Assembly (NCBI RefSeq): GCF_032854445.1
Contig: NC_088305.1
Span: 23,173,901-23,237,900, forward strand
Length of the DNA stretch: 64,000 nucleotides
Origin: Liolophura sinensis
Lineage: Eukaryota; Mollusca; Polyplacophora; Chitonida; Chitonidae
Direction: 5' to 3'
In this document: in pieces, positions 12,701 through 24,700 of the stretch
Position numbering within the stretch: the first letter of the stretch is position 1
Layout: each line of letters starts with the position of its first letter
Translations under genes and position numbers: made by a program
The notes under the pieces: model-generated
What the model was told of the DNA's origin: nothing
Seen by the model: only the letters and a program-made list of their open reading frames with translations
Database searches by the model: none

Positions 12701-15700
12701 AGAATTTAAAATATATACCCTTACACTTTTCCTGACCCAGACAGTAGAGAATTTACAATATATACCCTTAGACTTTACCTGACCCACACAGTAGAGAATT
12801 TACAATATATACCCTTAGACTTTACCTGACCCAGACAGTAGAGAATTTACAATATATACCCTTAGACTTTACCTGACCCAGACGGTAGAGAATTTACAAT
12901 ATATGCCCTTAGCCTTTACCTGACCCAGACAGTAGAGAATTTACAATATATACCCTTAGACTTTTCCTGACCCAGACAGTAGAGAATTTACAATATATAC
13001 CCTTAGACTTTTCCTGACCCAGAAGGTAGAGAATTTACAATATATGCCCTTAGCCTTTACCTGACCCAGACGGTAGAGAATTTACAATATATACCCTTAG
13101 ACTTTTCCTGACCCAGATGGTAGAGAATTTACAATATATGCCCTTAGCCTTTACCTGACCCAGACAGTAGAGAATTTACAATACATACCCTTAGACTTTA
13201 CCTGACCCAGACAGTAGAGAATTTACAATATATACCCTTAGACTTTACCTGACCCAGACGGTAGAGAATTTACAATATATGCCCTCAGACTTTTCCTGAC
13301 CCAGATGGTAGAGAATTTACAATATATACCCTTAGACTTTTCCTGACCCAGATGGTAGAGAATTTAAAATATATACCCTTAGACTTTTCCTGACCCAGAA
13401 GGTAGAGAATTTACAATATGTACCCTTAGACTTTTCCTGACCCAGAAGGTAGAGAATTTAAAATATATACCTTTAGACTTTTCCTGACCCAGAAGGTAGA
13501 GAATTTAAAATATATACCCTTAGACTTTTCCTGACCCAGAAGGTAGAGAATTTAAAATATATACCCTTAGACTTTACCTGACACAGAATTTACAAGCCAT
13601 ATCCATCACCTGAATATCTGACCAACAGGATGTTAAGGGATTTACAAGGCATATCCATCACCTGAATATCTGACCATCAGGGTGTTAATGGAATTATGAG
13701 GCATATCCATTACCTGAATATCTGACCAACACGGTCTTAAGGGATTTACAAGGAAATCCATCACCTGAATATCTGACCATCAGGGTGTTAATGGAATTAT
13801 GAGGCATATCCATCACCTGAATATCTGACCAACAGGGTGTTAAGGGATTTACAAGGAAATCCATCACCTGAATATCTGACCATCAGGGTCTTAAGGGAAT
13901 TACAAGGAAATCCATCACCTGAATATCTGACCAACAGGGTGTTGAGGGATTTACAAGGAAATCCATCACCTGAATATCTGACCATCAGGGTCTTAAGGGA
14001 TTTACAAGGAAATCCATCACCTGAATATCTGACCATCAGGGTGTTAAGGGATTTACAAGGAAATCCATCACCTGAATATCTGACCATCAGGGTCTTAAGG
14101 GATTTACAAGGAAATCCATCACCTGAATATCTGACCATCAGGGTGTTAATGGAATTATGAGACATATCCATCACCTTAATATCTGACCAACAGGGTGTTA
14201 AGGGATTTACAAGGAAATCCGTCACCTGAATATCTGACCATCAGGGTCTTAAGGGATTAAAACAAGTGTTTTTTTGTTTTTTTTTTTTTGATTTGTGTTT
14301 TACGCCGTACTCAAGAATATTTCACTTATACAACGGCGGCCAGCATTATGGTGGGCGGAAACCTGGCACAGCCCGCGGGAAACTCACAATCATCCGCAGG
14401 TTGCTTATAGACCATTTCACATACGGCCAGAGAGGAAGCCAGAACAAGCTGAACTCACAGCGACCGCATTGGTGAGAGGATTTACAAGTAATAACCATAA
14501 ACCTGCTTGCTTGGAATAAACCCAACCTACATGTACCCTTCAAAAAGGAGCCACCCAACTGTTACAACTTTTATTTGGGGGGGGGGGTATATTTTTGATA
14601 CATTTTCTCTTAGTTTCTCCATGTGTCCATCACTGGCTAGAATAAATGAAAGGAATTCCCTTATGACCTACATGTACCCTATTTTCCTGATAGGGTTGGA
14701 TTATACCCAACCAAGAAATTTGCAAGGATGTCCTCCTGCAGACACCAGTATGTGTGCTTTGTTTGCTCATACCTGCAGTTTGTTGCTATCTCCTCCATTA
14801 AGGTATCATGTTGAGACAAGCAGATACAGGAACCAAGATTCAAATGTTGCAGCTTTTGACAGCCTCTGAAATGTAAAAGTATATGTAACACCTTAATAAC
14901 TCCTTCACACTTGGGCTATTCACGCTATTAAACAAAAATAGGAAATGTAAAACAAGTTTCTTCCGACACTGTTCGACTATACTCTTATTTCAGTTTTCAT
15001 TGTTAGCTCCACTTTTCTCATTGGACAAGCCTTCATCATGGTGATACCTTAGAAGGTGCAAATCTTGTAGACACCCTTTATCTCAAAAATCTATGAAAAA
15101 CAAAAAAATGCATTTGGTCATAGTTCATAAAGCTGTACAATTTGAAACATAGTTCTACCAGGTGTGGTCCATCCTAATAAATTGCCACATTTGCCACATG
15201 ATTTTATATACATAAAATGTTTTCAAAAATGTGATTAAAGAGAAAAACTCAATACCTGACAATTTTTTTGACAGCCATGGCATCCACTTGAGTCCTGTAG
15301 AGATTGAGTCTGCACAATGAGGTAAGTTTACCTAGAGATGACAACCCAGGACTGCCTACCTCTTGACAAGAGCGCAAGTCTAACTCTGAGAAATAGACAA
15401 TAACAAACAATGCTCACTTCTTAAAATCTTAACTGCATAGTTCAACTAGACTGAAAGTTTTGAAGACTGTGCCACGACAACTAGACAATGCACAAATCTG
15501 TTTAATGATAATGCCTTTCACAGATACAAAGCACCTACATGTACCTGCGTGACATATACAGTCTATTTATCTTCTCTATTTGTTACATTTACTATATGGC
15601 CACTCTTTTATTTCTGTTTATGTATATATTTATTTGACTGTTGTTTAATCCTGTGTTCTCATGACTCTCACACCTCGGCAAACGCAATAAGGTTGATACA

Positions 15701-18700
15701 TGGAATTATCTTGATTAAACAAATGTCTGCATCAAGTTCTGTCAAACCTTTTTAAGGAAAGCTGAAACAAGAGCTGGATTGATGTGCAACCTTTATTTAT
15801 TAAACACTACAATATTTGTACAATTCAGTTTCACTTAGCTTCTGTGAGACCAATTCTAGGGCTACATTTAACAGCAAGCCTCTTTTGTTACAATACTGAC
15901 ATCACCAACACTCAGATTTAATCCCAGGTGACCTACCTTGCAGTGCTGGACAGAGGCTAGACAAGCGGAGAATGACAGAGGAGTTGACAAGCCCACAGCT
16001 CGCTAATCTCAAGCAGGTCAGTGTAGCACCACAGACGGACAGGAGGCTTAACAGATGGAAATAAATGACAATATTATACCTCAATTTAGTTTCTCACTAT
16101 TACAAGAAACATCATTTGGAAGCAGTTTGGCATATTATTTATGGTTATATGACAACCTTCTGGAAGCATACAGGTAGGTATTTGGCTAATACGATTGATA
16201 ATATTCAAAGCAGAGTTGTATGAGCCCATATATCCTTGGAAGTTCGCCGTTGGACATATTTATCACCATGGTGAGAAAACCTGGTTCTATTCACGAGAGG
16301 CTGACATATGTATATTTACAACTGTCTTCACAGAGTTGTCTCCCTTGGAGTTTTTTTTACATGCAGTCTGTAATTTCTACTCTAACTTCATGGAATCTTT
16401 GTTCACTTCAGTAAGGTTACAATATTACAGGAAGGTTGTCTCATTTTCTAGTATTAAGAATGTCCAGTGATGATACTGTATGGTTAAATATCAAAGCTGT
16501 CAGGTTGCTGTCAAGGTCAAGATCAAAAAGTCCTGTATTTTTAAGTTTGATTTATTTATTTATTTGATTGTTGTTGTACGCCATATTCAAGAATATTTAA
16601 TTTATATGACAGCGGCCAGCATTTCGGTCGGAGGAAACCGGGTAGAGCCTGGGTGAATCCCACGGCCATATTTTAAAGTTTGAAAATAATCCAACAATGC
16701 CATATTAAGTACAGATAAGCAATTTATGCAAAGTTTCCATACCCTTCTATTCCCTTCGAGCTGATTAACCCATGATTCCCTGTCCAGGACAGATCAAGCT
16801 TTTGGCAGTGACTGCAGCGAGACTGCAGGCTCATCATGGCATTGTCGTTTACCTAAAAATTAAATTTCTGATATATAAATATTTTGAAAAATGTACACAT
16901 CTTTCGATTGTGTAAAAAAGTACAATTATTAAAACATGCTTGCATCTACGGTTTGTGATTTCATTCCTACAAGATCCGCGATATAAGATCACCAGTTTTA
17001 AGGCAATAAACTGAATCAGCATTTCAAGAGTTTTGATAGGTCTGAGTATGACAAGGTGGGAGTTCTCACAAATGAATATGGTTACTATTATAAAACAGGC
17101 ATGAGTTCACCCCAGTTGCTAGTAAGACCTTTGGGCTCAATGTCACACTTTGGCAATTACTGTAAAACCTTGTTGTTTATCCGCACTTGTTCGTGTGATA
17201 CATATGTGGCGGCCATCTCGGTAAGAGCGAAAGTGTGAACAGAGAAAAGATGTGGGAGACTTTGTTCGTCAAAATATTACTCAAGAATATTTCACTTCTA
17301 CAATGGCAGCTGGCATTATAAACACAAATCTTACCTGTGCCCAGAAAGGCTTCAAGTTAAGCTCTGTAAACTGCATGGGATCGTAACAATGGGTTCGTAG
17401 CAGCCTGCAGTTAAAGAAAAAAAAACTATACATGTAGGTGTTACAGAAGACATGTAAAATTAGTCTTATTTCATCATCATCATCAAATCATCATCATCAT
17501 CATCAAATGCATGTGATTATAATAATAACTGTATTTCATCGACATCATCATCACTCTCATCAAATGCATAGGAGCTTATCAATGGGTCCCTAGTAACCTG
17601 GGGCTGAAGACACAAAACATATCTACAGCTGTTATATGTTAGCAGATATGTACAGCTACATGTATCTGAAAAATTTTCTTGAAAAAAATGCTTTTCTGAA
17701 GGCAAAATACAAAAAGGTCATAATATGCATGTTTTTACTTTTGGTGCTGAAATCTACATTTTCGTTGTAGAACATAACCCTATAAGCTTGAGAACAAATC
17801 TCTTTGGTCAGCATGTCTTTATAAATAAATACATGCATTTATTCAATTGGCCTTTTACGCCATACTTAGAAATATTTGACTTACGCAACGACAGCCAGCA
17901 TTATGGTGAGAGGAAACTGGGCAGAGCCAGGGGAAATCCCACGACCATCCGCAGGTTGCTGAGAAGCTGCATGGTATCTCTAATACAAAGTGTAAGGTAG
18001 CCCTTCATCATGGGCAGTGTTATGAATACAGGACAATACAGTACAATTAGGTGACTGGACAATTCATTGATGTGTTTACAGGAACATGTACTTAATGAAT
18101 AACTTTGTCTGTTTTCATGGGTGTTTCAAGCACAGCTGTGGTTGGTACTGGCTATGTGAATCCACCGTTTGACTTATAACATGGTGGGTTTCCCTCGGGG
18201 GGTGCCATTATGCTGGTTGCCGTCGTACAAGTGAAATATTCTTGAGGACGACGTAAAACACCAATCAAATAAAATAAATAAATATAAGATGGTGAAAGAT
18301 GTTAGTGATACATGTTTACATAATTTGATGACCCATCTTCAGGCAGGATTTGATACCCATGATCATCTGCAGGTTGCTGGCAGACCGTACCACTTACGAC
18401 TGGAGAGGAAGCCAGCATGCGCTGGACTTTAACCCACTGTGGTAAGAGTTCCCAGAATCACTGTGCTGCACTAGCACGCTAACAACTCCACCACGAGGTA
18501 CTACCCCCTCTTCTTCTAGATAAATGTACATGTACGGACCTTCAGATACCTGGCAAAGAGCAGTGATTTCTTCTCCAGGCACAGCACAATTCCAACCAAC
18601 GAGCATATCTGATCCACACATCCCTATCAAATATCTCTGAGTACAGTGTACACGGCAAAGTTCAAATAAAGTGTAATACATCATGAGAGGAGAAAACACT

Positions 18701-21700
18701 CACTTGCACGTTTGAGCCAGTCTGCACAATGACACTGTGTCTAAATACGAGAGTATTAGCTGAATGACTTCTTCCTGCCGACAACCAACACATATATGCC
18801 AGTAGCTTATGTAATATATATATATATAGATTAAAGGCAAATGAAAATACAAACTTCCGTTATACAATGAAAATATCTCCAAAAAGGAGTAAGAAAGGGA
18901 ATCCAAAAGCAAGTTTACTCAATTAATCTTAAACTTCAAGCATTTTGCCAGCACTAATAATGGATTTTCTACGATAAGAAAAGGCAGTGTGTATATATTT
19001 AATACACTGATTTTGCACCACTGCACAGAATATACATGTATCTCTATATCTATTTTTACAATAACAGACATAAAAGCACAAGCAGATCTTCCTGAAACAT
19101 TCCTCAATGCTGGAGGGCGGTGGGGGTGGGTGGTGGGCTTTAGAGGGGTAGGTAGGATGGGGGGTGTTTCATTTCGTCTAGCTAACCAGCAAACGTGTTG
19201 ATAAGCCAGGGTAGAAAATAAATGATTTATTGGTATTCAGTGCTCAAGATGATCAAGAAAACGGGCGGCCCTGATTAGACCTCTGACCTTGGCCATGTAA
19301 ATATAGCCGACAAGTCTCCTGACCTAGAGAAACAGCAACGGCTGGATTTGAACACACAACCTCCTGATGGTTGCCCTTCAACCATCTGACCCAGCAGGAC
19401 TTCTGCTTAGAAAAGAAAATTGTAAGACAAGAGTCACTTACAGGCAACATTGAGAAATATACATTGTCTTTTTGTAGCTTAATATTATTCCCTGTTTCTT
19501 CTTCAGCTCCATCTGTCTGCCTAGTGTCATCATCCTGTAGGCTCATCTGTGAAATGCCAGGTAAAATATCATCTCCATGGCATCCAGGACCTGGTTCGTC
19601 ACTCGTGGGAGCTGTTCCAGTGAGCCGGACGGCATCTAACTCCGTGTAGTAAGGACAAAGGCTGTGACAAAACTCTAGGCGAATGAGGCTGAAGAAGACA
19701 TTAAAATCTGTGATGTAGCCATGTGTGTTCTCAGTCATGGGAGCGGTGAATAGGAAACCAGCATTTCAAAGGTACTGTCTGACTGTTTACACAAGACATG
19801 TCCGCTAACTGTTCGAACCCTTAGAACAATGGCAATAAATATGTCAGTATGCTTGGGGTTTAACACCGTACTGAACAATTTTTCAGTCATGTGATGGCGA
19901 GTCATCCTTAGGTACATATACTGTGTACATATACTGTGCCCACTTGTGGCAGAGCGAGTCCATGCTGCCAAAGTGGTGCCCCCACTGAAGTATCATGCCT
20001 AACACACCAGACATGACACCCCACCCAGTTACATCATACTGACACCAACTAGTCGTGTTTCCTTGCAAGCACCATTTTAAAAGTTTTTGGTATGACCCGA
20101 TCCAGGTTTAATCCCATGTCGGGAGGTGGACGCTCTCTCCATTAGGCTACCAAAGCCGTATAGTGGCAATACAGCTCCAACTACAGCACTGTCAGCACAC
20201 AATGAACAGGTCTTTTCACATAAAGTACAAATGTACATATTCAGAACAGGACAAAAACAGTCATGAATTTGTCGCAAACCTTTAATACAATTTCATCAAA
20301 CTTTAAATTCATCTGTAAGGCCTGTCTTGTTCATCTGAAGCCACAATCCAAATTCTAATGCAAGACCACAAACTGTTTTGAACAAAATCTGGTCTGTGAA
20401 CTGCCTACCTTGTTACATGTGTTCTGAAGCCACAATCCAAATTTCAATTCAAGACCACAAACTGTTTTGAACAAAATCTGGTCTGTGTATTGCCTGCCTT
20501 GTTACATGTATTCTGAGGCCACAATCCACATTTCAATTCAAGACCACAAACTGTTTTGAACAAAATCTGGTCTGTGTATTGCCTACCTTGTTATATGTGT
20601 TCTGAAGCCACAATCCACATTTCAATTCAAGACCACAAACTGTTTTGAACAAAATCTGGTCTGTGAACTGCCTACCTTGTTACATGGGTTCTGAAGCCAC
20701 AATCCAAATTTCAATTCAAGACCACAAACTGTTTTGAACAAAATCTGGTCTGTGAACTGCCTACCTTGTTACATGTGTTCTGAAGCCACAATCCACATTT
20801 CCATTCAAGGCCACAAACTGTTTTGAACAAAATCTGGTCTGTGAACTGCCTACCTTGTTACATGTGTTCTGAAGCCACAATCCAAATTTCAATTCAAGAC
20901 CACAAACTGTTTTGAACAACGTCTGGTCTGTGAACTGCCTACCTTGTTACATGTGTTCTGAAGCCACAATCCACATTTCAATTCAAGACCACAAACTGTT
21001 TTGAACAAAATCTGGTCTGTGAACTGCCTACCTTGTTACATGTGTTCTGAAGCCACAATCCAAATTTCAATTCAAGATCACAACCTGTTTTGAACAAAGT
21101 CTGGTCTGTGTATTACCTACCTTGTTACATATGTTCTGAGGCCATAATCCACATTTCAATTCAAGACCACAAACTGTTTTGAACGAAAGTCTGGTCTGTG
21201 TATTGTCTGCCTTGCTACATGTATGATGAAGCCACAATCCAAATTTCAATTCAAGACAACAAACTGCTTTGAAGGAAAGTCAGCACAGCTGTCAGTCAGG
21301 GCATATGACAGACTTGTGAGTTCATGAAATGTAATGGAATATATGTGTGACAACATTATAATATCATACTCACTCTGTACAGAAGTTGACACGTTTGAGA
21401 GGAGGGGAGGTAACTCTAGATTTAGGTTCTGGAGCCTGGGGTGGACCCTCCCATAAAGTGACCCATCTGAAATTATATGTATACATGTACACAGTACATG
21501 CGTGAAGCAGCAAGACTGAGGTCTGAGTTATGTTTTGTCCCACACTATAAATCTGCCCATTAATTTCAATAACGTTTAAACGCTATAGCATATCTAGGCA
21601 AATTTGTCAAACATCAAAGTGACATGTGAATCCAAAGTCTATTTCTGCCAACATACTGCAGAACGCCAGTGAACCTGCTTACAAAACTGGAAAGTACTGT

Positions 21701-24700
21701 TTGTATGTAAGGTAAGATAAATCACCAGACAGGTTTTAAGGTGATGACTTTAACGTTTAATGGTAGTGCACATAGGATAACCCTGTACAATACATTATCA
21801 CCAGGGTATTTAATTTCGGAGTCATGCATTTGGACATTCATAACATCACATTATATACCTTCCTACATGCAGTACCATGTACAGGTACAAGTGAATGGAC
21901 CATATGGACGGATGTAAGCATTGTCACATCATGTGTGTTTGTGTTCTATCTGAAGCAGTGAAAATTGCTGTTACCATAACCTCATTTCTTACTTTACATT
22001 GCCAGAGTCCACATCTGTTCCAGACTGGTTATCACAGGCGAGGATTTTCACCACAGTGCCAGGATTGTATGTCTCAAAAATCTCGATCGACAGAGGTATA
22101 ACTCGTTCTTTGAACACAAGCTCTGAACAAAAAAAAAGAAAATATTTCTATCAGAATGATTTTATGAAAATAGCACCACTTTAAGACTTGATGAAGATTT
22201 GCATTAAATTATTAACATGTACCATATACAGCATGTTTAATTTCAAAAGGCAGTTGACATGTTTTCAACTTGTATTTATTTAATATTTATTTGATTGGTG
22301 TTTTACGCTGTACTCAAGAATATTGCACTTATACGACGACGGCCAGCATTATGGTGAGTGGAAACTGGGCAGAGCCCGGGGGAAACCCACGACCATCTGC
22401 AGGTTGCTGGCAGACCTTCCCACGTACGGCCGGAGAGGAATTCAGCATGAGCTGGACTTGAACTCACAGCGATCACATTGGTGAGAGACCCCTGGGTCAT
22501 TACGCTGCGCTAGCGTGCTAACCCATTGAACCACGGAGGCCCCTCTCAACTTGTATTGTTTGAACAAGTAATTGAACAGGTACAAACATCTATTGGTTTT
22601 GAAGATATGCTTCCATGTACTGTATCAATAGTAGAAGAATGTTAGCCCCAAAATAAACTCTTCTGTTGAAAGACAAGTAAGTTACAGAGGGACTTTCCCA
22701 CCATACTAGAAGAAGACAAGTGGTTTTCAGCAGATGTTTGACTATGATGCATATACTAATAGCCAACAAGTTGGTCGTAGGCATGTAGGCAATGCAGGGA
22801 ATAGCTGAGATAATAGGAAACTTTATTTGTCCACTTTCTGGGAAATTTACAAACCAACAAAATCTTGGCTTCTGAATGTTTCATGATGTCGGCCAGAAGG
22901 CTTTGCTGCAGATGGGCATATCTCCCACCAAGGCCCATATGTTCTCTGTAAAAACAAATAGAACAGTGCATCTACAAGCAGTAAATTGTAACTGAATTAT
23001 GTTGCCTCATAACCTAGGCATCAGTTTGAGTTACTGGATTACCGTTAAAAGTTGGCTTACGAATGCTGGCTGTAACATAATTGTGGAGTGTTGAAAGTGT
23101 TGCGACTGGGAACAACTGAGGTTTGGTGATTGGAAGCAACTAGGAGAAAATGGAAGCCACTGGGAGTATACGATCGGATGCTGGTTTTCACTGATCTACG
23201 CACACATGCGATCACTCACAACTGGTGTGTCAGCAGCTGCTCGGAGTTGAACACGTTCTACTTTTCTGCAATTCGAAGCATCCAGTTGTGCCCAGTTCCA
23301 TCGATCTACGCGTGCTTGCGTCCAGTTGGTCACAGCTGCTCTCAGTGATGCATCACATGCATCAGTTACACTATAAAAATGGCGATTACCAAGACTAATG
23401 AGGTGGAAAATAAGCTCATCGATATGTGGAGGCTTAGTCCGTGCTTGTACGTCACCTCTTGCAAGGCACAGATAAAGCGTATGATGTATATGGGGCATTT
23501 AACAAGTAATGAGGCTATATATATTAGAACAAATTATTAAATTAGTTGATTTACAAGCCATCTAATATTCAAGGAATGTATCACAAATTATGTCAGACAG
23601 ATCGCATACCGTCTAGGCCCAAACTGCATTCATCTCCCCAAATATTTTTTTTTTTTGTCGCTTATTTTAGGATTTAATCGGCAGTTTCTAAATAACAAAT
23701 GTCAGAGTGAGTGCAAAATTCATTATGGATGCCAAAGGCTTATGGGAATGAAAAAACAGAATCTCAACTGACAATGTTTAAAACTAACTAAAACCTGTGA
23801 TATAATTTTTTTCTCTGAACTTATTACAACTCTGAATTTAAAATTTTACTCCTTCTTCTTTCTTGAATACGAGGGATGTTTTTGTCTGTTTTCTTTTATA
23901 AAATACAGTAAAATTATTGAAACGCCATGTTCAAGCTGAGGTGCTTTCTCTGATGTCTGTGAAAACCAGGTCAGCACTGCTTTCATCTTAGAAGCCAACA
24001 CTACAAAAGTGAAGCGTAAAGTCCAGCAAGAGTCAATTGCCTAGATCAGCCTCAGTGGTGCATAGATTTACTTGTATTTGTTTCACAATTGACCATGAAT
24101 CTAGCTATACAACAATCCTATTGTAATTTTGTAAACATGTAATAGATGTCAACATCCCCAGCATAGCCCCTGTGGAGGCTACGACCTGAATCTGCCGCAT
24201 CTGGAGATAGGCCATATAAACAGGGTCACTGGAGTTCCTTGTAAATGATATAGTAGGCCTACCATATCAACAGTTCAAGCAGTGGAAGAAATATTCTTCC
24301 AGCATGTCCAGTTTACGAGAAATCTATATTTATCACCTGGACCTTCATCGCCGAAGTCCACAACTTTCATCTGCCACAGGCTGCAGCTTAGACTATTATA
24401 TGGAAAATACCTTCAATGTTACAGAGCTAGAGTAAATGTGATGTCACCCTGCTCTCAATAATGAAGATGTGCTGAAGCTGTGTCAAGAAGAAGTTTTACT
24501 GAGTTAAAAAAAAAAAAAAAAACATATTTAATGCCAGGTAAAGGTACTTTGAATGATAGTCTCTGAGTGGATATAAACATTAGTTAGGTGATGTCTTTCA
24601 CTTTCAGTCAAAATTAGCAAAAAAACGGACAACTTAAAGTTATATTAAACATTATATCAACTGTACATTTCAGTGGACTCAGGGAAGCAGTGCATGCCGA

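Noticed and set aside
13797..14225. 142-residue minus-strand and 107-residue plus-strand open frames
   Set aside because: Artefacts of the 51-bp array (17 codons per unit) in FBXL4 intron 11.
14295..14519. Open frames within SINE copies (also at 22270, 29452, 37720, 56783, 62801)
   Set aside because: They all share the same translated SINE body and occur wherever a copy lies; not genes.
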